Assembly: GCA_049511415.1 (NCBI GenBank)
Contig: JBEKYC010000036.1
Span: 5,370 to 69,369, forward strand
Source: Bog-159 sp049511415
GTDB taxonomy: Bacteria > Acidobacteriota > Terriglobia > Bryobacterales > Bryobacteraceae
Length of the DNA: 64,000 bases
Reading direction: 5' to 3'
Shown: positions 54,153 through 63,605 of the stretch, one piece after another
Numbering within the stretch: position 1 is the first letter of the stretch
Layout: each line of letters begins with the position of its first letter
Position numbers and translations under genes: made by a program
The notes under the pieces: generated by a model
What the model was told of the DNA's origin: nothing
Databases searched by the model: none
What the model saw: the letters and a program-made list of their open reading frames with translations, nothing else

Positions 54153-55502
54153 TCACCTGGCAACCGGCAAGGGCTGCACCTGCAAGCCTTCGCGCACCAC
54201 ATCGCCGGGGTTGGCGATAATGGTCTGGCCTTCGCGCAGCCCGCCGACCACCTCCAAATGATCGCCATAGTCCCGGCCCACTTCGATCTTCTGCAGATGG
54301 ACTGTGTGCCCGTCGCGCACGACGGCAACTTCCGTGCCTTCTCCGCGTGCGATCAGGGCGTCGCTGGGAATCCGTAAGGGCGCATTGGAGCGTGCGCCCG
54401 TCAGAGCCACGCGGGCGTACATGCCCGGCAGCAGCGCGCCGCCGGGATTTGGCACACGAACTTCGACGAGTAATGTGCGGGTGGCCGGATCGAGCGCGCT
54501 CGCCGTGCGCGCCACCGTGCCCGCGAACTGGCGCCCCGGCAGGTTCGAAACGCTCAGCCGCGCCGGTTGGCCAACTCGCACTTCACTGGCATTCGCCTGC
54601 GGGACGTTCAAATAGGTGCGTAGCGTGTCGATCTGCGCAATGCGGAAGAGCAGCGTATTGCCGGCGTTCACCAGCGCGCCCGCATCCACGTTGCGCTGCG
54701 TGATCACTCCCTCGAACGGCGCTTTCACCAGCCGGTAGCTCTGCACTTGATCGAGGCGCGCCAGGTTGGCCTCCGCGGCCGCCACGTTGCTGCGCTGCGC
54801 CGCCAGCGCTTTCTCCAGGGCTTTGGTGGCGGATGTCAGCGCGCGGTACTCGGATTGAGAGCGGTCGTTCTCCTGGCGGGAGACCACGCCCTTGGCCAAC
54901 AGGGCGGACCAACGGTTAGCGGTGACCTTGGCGAGATCCTCGTCCGCCTGGCCCCGCTCATAATTTGCGGCAGCCTGTTCCACAGCCGCCTGCGACTGCT
55001 GCAGGTTGGCTTTAGCCTGACGGATCTGCTGATCCATCTCGGGAGCATCGATTTCTGCGAGAGACTGGCCGGTCCGTACGCGATCGCCGATATCCACCAT
55101 GCGGCGCTGCAAGTATCCATCGGCGCGCGCCAGGATGGGCGCCTCGGTGATCGCCTGAATGTTGCCGGGCAGTTCAATCACGCTCTGGCCGGAGGAACGG
55201 CCCACCTCGATCACTTCCACCCGCTGCAACGCCCGCTCCTGTTCGCGCGCCTCGCCAACTATGAGGTCGCGCCTCTTCCGTAGCGGCACATATCCGGAGA
55301 CGAATGCCACCAGGATCAACACCACTACCGTCAGAAAAATCGCCCAAATGGTAATGGACGAGGGCCGCCACACCTTCGCCGGCAGCCCATCCGGAGCAAC
55401 GCCATTACCGGCAGTTTTCAGTTCCTGGATCTGCCGTTTGAGATCTTCGTTCTCGCGCTGCAGATCGGACAGGCCGGGTTGATCGGATTCGATGCGCCTC
55501 AT
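54153..55502 (-). CDS. RND efflux periplasmic adaptor (membrane-fusion protein)
   Basis: 449 residues. An N-terminal coiled-coil (residues 10-30, SDLQRENEDLKRQIQELK), one membrane anchor (about 47-70, SITIWAIFLTVVVLILVAF), then the lipoyl/alpha-hairpin/beta-barrel parts: ILARADGYLQRRMVDIGDRV and GQSLAEIDAPEMDQQ. It links the pump to an outer-membrane channel. Its start overlaps the stop of the pump gene by 4 nt. No TolC-like gene is in the window, so the channel is elsewhere. Confidence 0.93.
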   Translation of the reverse strand: MRRIESDQPGLSDLQRENEDLKRQIQELKTAGNGVAPDGLPAKVWRPSSITIWAIFLTVVVLILVAFVSGYVPLRKRRDLIVGEAREQERALQRVEVIEVGRSSGQSVIELPGNIQAITEAPILARADGYLQRRMVDIGDRVRTGQSLAEIDAPEMDQQIRQAKANLQQSQAAVEQAAANYERGQADEDLAKVTANRWSALLAKGVVSRQENDRSQSEYRALTSATKALEKALAAQRSNVAAAEANLARLDQVQSYRLVKAPFEGVITQRNVDAGALVNAGNTLLFRIAQIDTLRTYLNVPQANASEVRVGQPARLSVSNLPGRQFAGTVARTASALDPATRTLLVEVRVPNPGGALLPGMYARVALTGARSNAPLRIPSDALIARGEGTEVAVVRDGHTVHLQKIEVGRDYGDHLEVVGGLREGQTIIANPGDVVREGLQVQPLPVAR

Positions 55503-58500
55503 GGCGTGTTCAGTTCTTCCAGTTTACGCTGATGATCGACCGGCGGATTCGTCCGCAAATAGGAATAGATGATAGGGACCACGAACAGCGTCGTAACGGT
55601 GGCGAAGGTAAGCCCACCGATAACGGCCCGCCCCAACGGCGCATTCTGTTCGCCGCCTTCTCCCATGCCCAACGACATGGGAACCATGCCCAGGATCATG
55701 GCGGTGGCGGTCATCAGAACCGGCCGGATGCGCGCATAGCCGGCGGAGAGCATAGCATCGCGCGCCGAGAGCACTGTCTCGCGTTCGCCGTTGGCGAAGG
55801 TGACGATCAGAATGCTGTTGGCCGTCGCCACGCCGATGCACATCATGGCGCCCATCAGCGAGGGCACGCTGAGCGAGGTGCCGGTAAGAAACAGCATCCA
55901 CAGAATGCCGGCCGTGGCGCCCGGCAGCGCCATGAGGATGATGAAGGGGTCCAGCCACGACTGAAAGTTGATGGTCATCAGTAGATACACCAGAACGACG
56001 GCGAACACCATCCCTAAGCCCAGGCGGAAGAACGACGATTGCATGGTAGCCACCTGTCCGCGCAACGAGAATGACGTGCCGCGCGGCAGGCGTGGTTCCT
56101 CTTCGTGCATGATCTTGGTGACTTCCGCGCCCACGCCGCCCAGGTCGCGCCGGTCTACGTTGGCGAACACATCGAAGACCGGCCAGACATTGTAATGGTT
56201 GACGATGACGGGCATGTAGGACCGGTGCGCGGAAGCCAGGTTCGAGAGCAGTTGCGTATTGCCGGCAACCGCGCCGGGGTTTCCATAAGCCTGGGAAGAA
56301 CCGCCCGGAGATGTGCCGACCGAAGCCGGCCCGGCCATGGACGCGCCCGCCATTGAGCCGGGCGTGGTGCTGTTGACAGCGTTCGTGCTCGGCGAGATGG
56401 GAGTGTGCAATAGAGCATCCATGGAGTCGATACGGTATTGCGGCGTCTGCACGCCCACGCCGTAGCTAACGCCATTGGTCCAGTTCATCCAGAAATTCGG
56501 CGCCACCGTGCCGTTGCCGCTGAGAGAGATCAGCATGCTGCTGGTGACGTCGCGTTGCGTGAGGCCCATTTGCGCGGCTTTGGCCCGATCCACATCCAGG
56601 CGGATCACCGGTTGATCGGCGACCTGGTGAACATGCACATCCGCCGCGCCGGGGATGCGCGCGATGCGCTGCGCCAAATTCTGGGCGATGGCGTAGTTCG
56701 CCGCGGCGTTGCGCCCGACCACTTGCAGATCGATGGGCGCGGGCAGGCCGAAGTTGAGAATCTGGCTGGTTATGTTGGCCGGTTGGAAGAAAAAGGTCAT
56801 ATCCGGGAAGTGTTGATGCAAACGCTTGCGCAGCAGAACCTCGTAATCACGCGTGGGCGCGTGCTTTTCCTTGTTGAGCGAAATCAGGATTTCGCCATCG
56901 GCGCTGGAGATGGTGGGAATGTCGCCTTGGGCAATGGCGGGCCAACTGTTCGGAATTCCGATATTGTCGATCAGCATGTCGATCTCGCCGGGCGGAATCA
57001 CCGCGCGGATTTCGCGCTCGAGATCGGAAAAACGGACTTCGGTCTCCTCGATGCGCATGCCCGCCGGACCGCGCGCATGCAGCCGCATCTGGCCGGAATC
57101 GACAGCGGGGAAGAAATCCTCACCAACCAGCCAGCCCAAGCCCAGAGAGGCGGCGAAAAAAGTTCCGAATGCCAGCAGCGTGCGTCCGCGGTGGCGCAGG
57201 GACCAATCCAGCAGCCCGACGTAGCGGAAGCGGAGCGCCTCGAATGCATGATTGAAAAGATGGTGGCCGCGTTCAAACAGGCTGGTACGCCGGTTGCCGC
57301 CGGTGATCTCCGATTCCAGCAGGTAAGCCATCATGGTAGGCACCAGCGTGCGCGAAAGAAGATAGGAAGCCAGCATGGCGAACACCACCGCCATCGCCAG
57401 TGGCGTAAACAGGTACCGCGCCGTTCCGGTGAGCAGTAGCACCGGCACAAATACGATACAAATCGAGATGGTGGCCACGAACGTCGGCACCGCGATTTGC
57501 GACGCGCCATCCAGCACCGCCCGAATGATCGGCTTCCGCATGGCGATATTGCGGTGGGTATTCTCAATCTCCACAGTGGCATCGTCCACCAGGATGCCCA
57601 CCGCCAAAGCCAGTCCGCCCAGAGTCATCACGTTGATGGTCTGTCCCAGCAGGCTGAGCAGGCACAACGAAGTGAGAATCGAGAGCGGGATGGAAATGCA
57701 GACGATCAGCGTGCTCCGCCAGCTTCCCAGAAACAGGAGGATCATCAGGCCGGTCAGACCCGCGGCGATCAATGCTTCGCGCAACACCCCCTGAATGGAG
57801 GCTCGCACGAAAACCGACTGGTCCGCGAGCGCGGTCACCTTCAACTCGGGTGGCACGTTGGCCAGGATGCGCGGCAACGCGGCCTTGACGGCGTTGACGA
57901 TGGCCAGCGTGGACGCCTTCCCGTTGCGGGTTATGGTGATCAACACACCGCGCGATCCGTTGGTGCGCACGATGTTGTTTTGGACATTAAAGCCATCGTG
58001 CACCTGGGCGACGTCTTTGATATAGACCGTGGCGCCGTTCACGGTCTTGATGGGCAGATCGTTCAAATCGTTCAGTTCGATGGGGCTGCTATTCACCAGC
58101 ACCTGGTACTCGGTATGGCCGAGCTTGGCGGTGCCGGCGGGAAGAATCAGGTTCTGCAGATTCAAGGCATTGGATATGTCGATGGGCGAGAGTTGTTTGG
58201 CGTACAGATCGTCCAGGTTCAGATCCACCATGACGGCGCGCTGTTTTCCGCCGAACGGATAGGAGACCGAAGCGCCTTGCACAGTGCCCAGCGGCGTGCG
58301 AATGAAGTTGTTCCCGATATCGAAGATCTCCTGCTCGCGCAGGGTTTTGCTGGAAAGACCGAGTTGCAGGATCGGCACGCTCGAAGCGTCGTACTTCAGG
58401 ATGTTGGCGGGAAACATCCCGGGCGGCATCTGGCGCAGGGCAGTCTGCATGGTGGCCGTGGTTTGCGCCACCGCCATATCGATCTTGACGTTGGGATGGA

Positions 58501-58786
58501 AATAGATTTTAACGACCGCGTACCCGGAGTACGACTGCGACTCGATGTGCTCCACGTCGTTGACGTTCGAGGTGAGGCTGCGCTCGAAGCCAGTCACCAC
58601 GCGCTTCTCCATCTCCTCGGGAGAAAGCCCCGAATATACCCACAGGACGCTCACGACCGGAATATCGATATAGGGAAAGATGTCCACCGGCATGGTGGTG
58701 ATGGCAGCGCCGCCGAGGATGGCGATCAGGATCGCCATCACGACGAAGGTGTACGGGCGGCCAAGGGCGAGGCGGACTATCCACAT
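55499..58786 (-). CDS. RND multidrug efflux pump (AcrB/HAE-type)
   Basis: 1095 residues with 12 predicted membrane helices and two large periplasmic loops. GILVDDATVEIENTHRN holds the proton-relay Asp pair of helix 4. It starts MWIVRLALGRPYTFVVMAIL, typical of this family in Acidobacteriota. Between about residues 795 and 850 is a Gly/Ser/Ala-rich insertion (SMAGASMAGPASVGTSPGGS) in the second periplasmic domain, unusual for the family. It pumps drugs or toxic compounds out with the adaptor encoded downstream. Confidence 0.93.
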   Translation of the reverse strand: MWIVRLALGRPYTFVVMAILIAILGGAAITTMPVDIFPYIDIPVVSVLWVYSGLSPEEMEKRVVTGFERSLTSNVNDVEHIESQSYSGYAVVKIYFHPNVKIDMAVAQTTATMQTALRQMPPGMFPANILKYDASSVPILQLGLSSKTLREQEIFDIGNNFIRTPLGTVQGASVSYPFGGKQRAVMVDLNLDDLYAKQLSPIDISNALNLQNLILPAGTAKLGHTEYQVLVNSSPIELNDLNDLPIKTVNGATVYIKDVAQVHDGFNVQNNIVRTNGSRGVLITITRNGKASTLAIVNAVKAALPRILANVPPELKVTALADQSVFVRASIQGVLREALIAAGLTGLMILLFLGSWRSTLIVCISIPLSILTSLCLLSLLGQTINVMTLGGLALAVGILVDDATVEIENTHRNIAMRKPIIRAVLDGASQIAVPTFVATISICIVFVPVLLLTGTARYLFTPLAMAVVFAMLASYLLSRTLVPTMMAYLLESEITGGNRRTSLFERGHHLFNHAFEALRFRYVGLLDWSLRHRGRTLLAFGTFFAASLGLGWLVGEDFFPAVDSGQMRLHARGPAGMRIEETEVRFSDLEREIRAVIPPGEIDMLIDNIGIPNSWPAIAQGDIPTISSADGEILISLNKEKHAPTRDYEVLLRKRLHQHFPDMTFFFQPANITSQILNFGLPAPIDLQVVGRNAAANYAIAQNLAQRIARIPGAADVHVHQVADQPVIRLDVDRAKAAQMGLTQRDVTSSMLISLSGNGTVAPNFWMNWTNGVSYGVGVQTPQYRIDSMDALLHTPISPSTNAVNSTTPGSMAGASMAGPASVGTSPGGSSQAYGNPGAVAGNTQLLSNLASAHRSYMPVIVNHYNVWPVFDVFANVDRRDLGGVGAEVTKIMHEEEPRLPRGTSFSLRGQVATMQSSFFRLGLGMVFAVVLVYLLMTINFQSWLDPFIILMALPGATAGILWMLFLTGTSLSVPSLMGAMMCIGVATANSILIVTFANGERETVLSARDAMLSAGYARIRPVLMTATAMILGMVPMSLGMGEGGEQNAPLGRAVIGGLTFATVTTLFVVPIIYSYLRTNPPVDHQRKLEELNTP

Positions 58787-58937
58787 AGGCTTGGTTTCGC
58801 TACGCGCGCGGCGGACGCAGCAATGTTTTATTTCTGATCGAGAAGTATATCGTAACCCCGCGGCAGGCCATTCCGTGCGGGTTCCGGCGGACGGAACGCG
58901 AATCGGGGGAGGAGGGGGTCAGGTGGGTTCAACAGGT

Positions 58938-58975
58938 GGCGGCGCTCAGTATCCGCAAACGCACTGAGCCGCCGC
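58938..58975. terminator. GC-rich inverted repeat downstream of the RRM gene
   Basis: GGCGGCGCTCAGT (58938-58950) and ACTGAGCCGCCGC (58963-58975) form a long stem around 12 nt, with an offset in the GC part. It lies after the RRM gene end on the minus strand and before the pump start, so it may terminate that transcript. Confidence 0.4.
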
Positions 58976-59005
58976 ACACGTCAAGCACTTAGTAGAGCGA
59001 TCCAG

Positions 59006-59293
59006 CTACCACCGTTTACGCCCGAAGCCGCCGCCGCTCGAACGATCCGTTTTTGGGTGCGCCTCGTTCACATTCAGCGCCCGCCCATCGACGTCCATGC
59101 CGTTGACGGCGGCAATAGCTTTAGTGCCCTCGCCATCATTTGCCATCTCGACGAATCCGAAGCCGCGAGCTTTGCCGGTGTCACGATCCGTAACAATGTT
59201 GACACGATCGACAGTACCGTGAGTTTCGAACAACGCGCGGACAGAGGCTTCCGTAGCGTCAAAACTGAGATTTCCAACAAAAATATTTTTCAC
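59006..59293 (-). CDS. RRM RNA-binding protein
   Basis: 95 residues with a complete RNA-recognition motif: RNP2 IFVGNL (3-8) and RNP1 KARGFGFVEM (about 42-51), followed by a basic tail (SSGGGFGRKRW). Bacterial RRM proteins of this size bind single-stranded RNA and often accumulate in cold shock. It is preceded by an 88-bp upstream region containing A/T-rich promoters for both directions. Confidence 0.93.
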   Translation of the reverse strand: MKNIFVGNLSFDATEASVRALFETHGTVDRVNIVTDRDTGKARGFGFVEMANDGEGTKAIAAVNGMDVDGRALNVNEAHPKTDRSSGGGFGRKRW

Positions 59294-59426
59294 GTTTAGT
59301 TTCCTTCTTCTGATTTGAAGAACGGCTAATTTGGGAGGTGGACGAGGGTAGCGGAAACAAATGCTAGAGGTCGGCCTATAATTGGCAGGAGCATCAAACC
59401 AAGATTATTATAACACGAGCGCAAGC

Positions 59427-59996
59427 ATGTTATACTACTTACTGGATCATCTTCCAACCATTTTAGACCTGAGCGCCCTCCGAACGCGGCGCAGGCTCGG
59501 TTCCGCAACAGTCAAACAGAAGAAAGAAGCGCTTGTTATGTTGTACGACAGCACCAAGAGCCTATTGCAGACAATCCTCCGGTCGCTCGAAAGCGGCGAC
59601 GAGAACCGGTGGGACGATCAAACCGAATCTGGAAAGGCTTGCCTTTACGAGATGCACCAGATGTCGGGATCGCTGTACAAGCCGTATAAACCCGACAGGC
59701 TAAATGCTACGTCACTGGCCCAAAGCCACCTCCCCGAGAAGCTGACGAGAGCCATCCCGCACGTCAAGACGATGGTAATTGCGATCCGGCTCAAGGACCA
59801 AACCAGAGCACTCGAAAGTGGGCAGGCGGCTCTGGATGAGATGAACGGCGCCAGATTTTCGGTTATTCCAGGCGGCCGCATAGCGCCAACGGCGGAGAGC
59901 TGCGAAGCCGCGGTGGTACGGGAGCACGAAAAACCCGTTCGAAAGCGTCGCCTGTCGGTTAGAGACCGGCAGATCCTATTGCCAAGCACGACGTGA
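59427..59996 (+). CDS. Hypothetical protein in the lower-GC island
   Basis: 189 residues, mainly helical (MLYYLLDHLPTILDLSALRT, later KKEALVMLYDSTKSLLQTIL). TATAAT at 59377-59382 would start the transcript near 59389, so ATG 59427 is used rather than the TTG at 59382. No family recognised. The C-terminus is basic. Codon use looks less GC-biased than its left neighbours, suggesting acquisition. Confidence 0.5.
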   Translation: MLYYLLDHLPTILDLSALRTRRRLGSATVKQKKEALVMLYDSTKSLLQTILRSLESGDENRWDDQTESGKACLYEMHQMSGSLYKPYKPDRLNATSLAQSHLPEKLTRAIPHVKTMVIAIRLKDQTRALESGQAALDEMNGARFSVIPGGRIAPTAESCEAAVVREHEKPVRKRRLSVRDRQILLPSTT

Positions 59997-60005
59997 AGTT
60001 GCCAA

Positions 60006-60248
60006 ATGAGTCAAGCATTCACGTTTATCGACGTGGCAGGGAATCGGGCGGACTATACTGTCTCTGAAAAGGATGCTCGTGGCGAATTCCGCTGGTCCAC
60101 CGATCACGGGGACCACGGAGTTTCCCATTCGTTCGAGGAAGCTCAGTGTCGGGCAAGAACAGTGCTAAAAGACAGCATGGCGGCAAATCGTCGATCGGAC
60201 AAGGCAACAAAAATAGCCAATTATTCCTCACCCTGGCGACCACGCTGA
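60006..60248 (+). CDS. Small hypothetical protein
   Basis: 80 residues, MSQAFTFIDVAGNRADYTVS at the start, followed by a hydrophilic region. It begins 9 bp after the previous stop and could be co-transcribed. No motif recognised; the last 20 residues may be read into non-coding sequence. Confidence 0.4.
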   Translation: MSQAFTFIDVAGNRADYTVSEKDARGEFRWSTDHGDHGVSHSFEEAQCRARTVLKDSMAANRRSDKATKIANYSSPWRPR

Positions 60249-60705
60249 ATTGCCCAGGCGCTGCCGATGCCGGGCGGTTCAAGCGCTGCGAGAGAATGGA
60301 CTCGGTCCGAGATATTTGTCGTGTTGCGGTTGCGGAAAGGGCAATGCCTTTGCGGATTCCGGCGAAGCCGAATCGGCGTCCGTCGCGCTTTTTGTGTGTG
60401 AGCCGTGGAGTGGTGGTGCGGCACAAGGCCCGGAATTCACTACAACGCTCCCGTCGCCCGCTTGTGGACACCAATCAGCTGTTCTGCAAGCAGCCCATCC
60501 AATAAGTCCTCCATCAAGGAAACGTCAATTGATCCGGGGTTGGCGAGCGCGCTATGCGCGGTATCACGTCGCATTTCCTCTGCGCAGAGTTCCGCCAAGT
60601 CGTGCTAGATGAGCAGGGGAACGTTAGTTAGTGAGGGGACTTGAGATGCGACAGTGGGAACCGGCCATTGGATCAAACCCAACGCAGTTCCGTTACTGAT
60701 TATAC
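60249..60705. other. Intergenic region with no supported gene
   Basis: A 457-bp region with several short overlapping frames, none with a ribosome site, codon bias or motif that stands out. I see nothing else in it before the tRNA fragment. Confidence 0.45.
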
Positions 60706-60765
60706 TGGTGCGGATGAGAGGGACTTGAACCTCCACTCCCTTGCGAGAACTAGAACCTGAACCCA
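60706..60765 (-). repeat. 3' half of tRNA-Leu(CAG), attachment-site scar copy 1
   Basis: Read on the minus strand this is the 3' part of a leucine tRNA: anticodon loop TTCAGGT (CAG), variable arm, T-arm GGAGGTTCAAGTCC and the acceptor end ATCCGCACCA. The 5' half is missing, so it is not a tRNA gene. One extra base in the T-stem also breaks pairing. Such 3' fragments are left when integrases use a tRNA gene as attachment site. Confidence 0.85.
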
Positions 60766-61035
60766 AAATCGGCTGTATCGCCGAGTATCGCGGTGGCATA
60801 TCCTGCTGATCTCGCGCGTTTGCTTGTATCACCCCGTTTCGCCGTCTTTCCCGGCTTGGTTACAGTTTGGGTTACAGTACCGGATGCCTTCATCCGATTT
60901 TCGAGCCGCCAATCCTCGGAGTCGATGACCTTATAGCGAGGCTTGATCGGCGACGAAGCGACGGTATGGGCAGGAACGGAAAAGAGCCGTGGAAGAGGGG
61001 GATAAGCCAAAATACCAAAGAACTTTGCTGTCGGC

Positions 61036-61549
61036 TTATTTTTTCTCGCCAGAAGGGTTTATTTGGCCCTGGAAGATTGTAGTGATATCCCGGAGCGGTT
61101 CCGATTCAAGCATCTCGACGATTAGCTGACATACAGGCGTTCGGCCTGGAATTAGTTTCAGATGAAATGGGCTGAAATCAATCATCTCGAGAGTGATTTT
61201 GCCGTTCCACCCCGAATGGATTGTGGGCGCCGTAAGATGAACGACGAGCCCGAGGCGTGCAAGTGAACCTCTCCCTTCTACTCGCGCTGCAAGCTTAGAA
61301 TTGCGGGTCAAATGGACGCGCTCTCTGGTGATAGCAAGCATGTGCCAAGGATGTTCGCGGTAAGGAGGAAATATCACAGAGCCGTCGTTCTCTTTCTTTA
61401 GCGGGACGAGAAAATGGCTTGCCGTCTTTTTTGAAGTTTTGTACCGAGAGGTCAAGTGTGGGAGAGAAGCCCTCCAATTTTAGCTTCTGGTCCCAGACGT
61501 AGAACTCATCGCCAAGAAATAGATCAACCGGAACTTCAGCAACCCTCAA
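61036..61549 (-). pseudogene. dcd: dCTP-deaminase-like gene remnant
   Basis: The frame from TTG 61549 encodes RVAEVPVDLFLGDEFYVWD and so on; a second frame from about 61435 gives HFLVPLKKENDGSVIFPPY, RVEGRGSLARLGLVVHLTAP (active-site region) and GKITLEMIDFSPFHLKLIPG, ending at 61036. Changing the run of six A's to five joins them. dCTP deaminase makes dUTP from dCTP. The first about 20 residues of the family are missing, so it is truncated at the element edge. Confidence 0.75.
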
Positions 61550-61825
61550 TGCGAGTAGTTTCCGGGTATCCCCTTCGATTCACGTCCTTCCGAACGCTAT
61601 CGTCCTCCCGCATCCCGCGACGTGCCGGGTCTTTACGTCCCGCCTTCCGTTCCCGGTAGGCTGCAATCAGGATACTTCAATTTGTAGCGTATTTCAATAG
61701 GGCATACGCTATGAAATGTGGTGCGATGGCAGATTTCCCGACTGTCCCCCAATCAAACCACGTTGGCGCAGAAGGAAAACGGACGGCCCTGGCTTCGATA
61801 TCCCTGCTAGCTTATTGAAAAATAT
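61550..61825. other. Short region between the dcd remnant and the tRNA scar
   Basis: 276 bp with no ORF of note. It becomes AT-rich towards 61825. I see no gene or clear regulatory site. Confidence 0.4.
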
Positions 61826-61884
61826 TGGTGCGGATGAGAGGACTTGAACCTCCACTCCCTTGCGAGAACTAGAACCTGAATCCA
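61826..61884 (-). repeat. 3' half of tRNA-Leu(CAG), attachment-site scar copy 2
   Basis: Nearly identical to the copy at 60706-60765. On the minus strand, TGGATTCAGGTTCTAG, the variable arm, T-arm and the CCA end are intact from the anticodon stem onward. The 5' half is absent. The integrase gene begins 150 bp to its right, as expected for an element whose left end is this scar. Confidence 0.88.
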
Positions 61885-62033
61885 TTTTAGTGCGTCTGAA
61901 CCCATCTATACCAGTCTATCTTTCAATAACTTAGCCATCCCGCCGTCTGCCTCAATCTGTGGAAATCTGGCCTACGGTGTACCACTTCTAAACCAAAGCG
62001 CACTAGATTTTCAGGTGTACCACGTGCTAGGTT

Positions 62034-63290
62034 GTGATGGACATGGCTACCAAATCAGACTCGACACTCCCAAAAGGGATCTATTGGAAGCGTGGCGAAC
62101 TGTGGGCAAGGGTAAAGCGTCACGGCAGGCGCTTCGACAGACCGGCCCACACCACCAGCATACGTGAAGCTCTCAGCGTTCAGGACGGCTTGCTAAGAGA
62201 AGTTCTGGCGGGCGAAAAATCCGTTCCGGGTGCTGGCAACATCACCTGTAGCGAATTGTTGGCGGCATACCTGGACAGGCTAAAGCGCAAAACACGGGAG
62301 GGATGCGACACGTTGAAGATTGCCAGCGCAACGGTTCAAAAGCACGTGATACCGTTCTTCGGCAAAATGAAGGCAATCCGGGTGACACGTACCACGCTTG
62401 AGAAATACCATGATGGCAAGATCAAAACCCATTCACAGGTAAGCGTAAACCGGCAACTTGGCTATCTGCGTTCCGCCTTTATACTTGGGGCAAAAGACAA
62501 GCATATAAATCACAGTCAGATTCCAGATTTTTCCACCACGATCATTAGAAGCGCCGAAGAAGATAACGCCCGTTCCGGCATTATCACAGAAGAGCAATAC
62601 GAACGATTAGTGCCGCTACTCGATGTCCATGTGCGTCCGTTGTTCGTGCTTTCTTGGAACACGGGCGTCAGACCGGCTGAAGCATTCCGGCTAACTTGGG
62701 AACAGGTAGACTGGAACAAGCGTTTGATCGGAGTTTATGCAAGACAAGCAAAGATTGGCAAACAGCGTTACCTTCCCATGCGCCTAAAAGTGTACAATGA
62801 AATGCGATCTTGGCAAGCCTACCTAAAAGATCTGCAACCAAACGCAACACATATTTTTACCCATCCGGTTACGGGGAAGACAATGACCAAAAACGATTAC
62901 CGGGCTTCATGGGCGCAAGCTTGTAAAACAGCCGGGTACGCTCATGACGTGGAATCGAACGGGCGGAAGTACATCAAGACCGATCTATTGTTTTACGACA
63001 CACGGCGGGCGTTTCGCACCTACATGCCGGAAGAAATCAACGCTGTGGACGGCAAAAGCGTCATGGGCCAAACTCAAGATACCACGTATGGCCGCTACCA
63101 TGTCGAACCCCAAAGAGCCGCATTACGGATTTTGGAAGCACAGGAAAAGATGGAAGTACCTGCCGTGGCGCAGACGAACGGCGAGAGCATAGAATCGAGA
63201 CTCTTGGAATTGAAGAAGTGGTTCGATAGCGGCTTGCTTGATGAAACGGAATACAAAGAACAAAAGCGAGTGCTGCTAACTGGAAACTGA
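62034..63290 (+). CDS. Phage/ICE-type tyrosine integrase with SHOCT-like tail
   Basis: 418 residues: an AP2-like arm-binding N-terminus (KGIYWKRGELWARVKRHGRR), a core-binding SAM-like domain (VQKHVIPFFGKMKAIRV), and a catalytic domain with Arg in WNTGVRPAEAFRLTW, the box-2 region FYDTRRAFRTYM (the usual His is Tyr/Asp) and the nucleophile region TTYGRYH. The tail IESRLLELKKWFDSGLLDETEYKEQKRVLL resembles a SHOCT domain. It probably integrates the element at tRNA-Leu; activity needs testing because box 2 is atypical. Start GTG 62034, or ATG 62037. Confidence 0.88.
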   Translation: MMDMATKSDSTLPKGIYWKRGELWARVKRHGRRFDRPAHTTSIREALSVQDGLLREVLAGEKSVPGAGNITCSELLAAYLDRLKRKTREGCDTLKIASATVQKHVIPFFGKMKAIRVTRTTLEKYHDGKIKTHSQVSVNRQLGYLRSAFILGAKDKHINHSQIPDFSTTIIRSAEEDNARSGIITEEQYERLVPLLDVHVRPLFVLSWNTGVRPAEAFRLTWEQVDWNKRLIGVYARQAKIGKQRYLPMRLKVYNEMRSWQAYLKDLQPNATHIFTHPVTGKTMTKNDYRASWAQACKTAGYAHDVESNGRKYIKTDLLFYDTRRAFRTYMPEEINAVDGKSVMGQTQDTTYGRYHVEPQRAALRILEAQEKMEVPAVAQTNGESIESRLLELKKWFDSGLLDETEYKEQKRVLLTGN

Positions 63291-63344
63291 AGCTCGTTTA
63301 ATTTGAAGGACCTTCGGCTACAGCAAACCACAACCGCTTGTAGG

Positions 63345-63605
63345 CTACTGCTGTTCTTCGTCCAACCACGCCATAATCTTGCGTTTGTCAAAACCAAGCT
63401 TGCCGCCGATCTTCAAACCACCCGGAAGCTTTCCATTGTAATGCATCTGCTTTACGGCCCGCTCTGTGCGCCCGATCATCACGCCCGTTTCTTCAGCAGT
63501 CAGAACAATCTTTTCAATCTGCGGTTCAGCTTTAAGGCGGGTGAGCACTCGTTCTGCAACAGCATCAGCAAGACAACTAATTAGTGCTTCATTCAATGCG
63601 TCCAT
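63345..63605 (-). CDS. Excisionase/AlpA-like small DNA-binding protein
   Basis: 86 residues from ATG 63605, with AGGAG 8 nt before it. VLTAEETGVMIGRTERAVKQ followed by LPGGLKIGGKLGFDKRKIMAWL is the winged HTH_17-type layout (helix-turn-helix then substrate Lys-rich wing) of phage excisionases. It is convergent with the integrase and would control excision direction. Confidence 0.75.
   Translation of the reverse strand: MDALNEALISCLADAVAERVLTRLKAEPQIEKIVLTAEETGVMIGRTERAVKQMHYNGKLPGGLKIGGKLGFDKRKIMAWLDEEQQ

Noticed and set aside
57497..58837. 446-codon plus-strand frame antisense to the RND pump
   Set aside because: The pump frame has membrane helices and conserved motifs; the opposite frame has none.
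60706..60765. A functional tRNA-Leu gene
   Set aside because: Only the 3' half from the anticodon arm is present, and the T-stem has an extra base.
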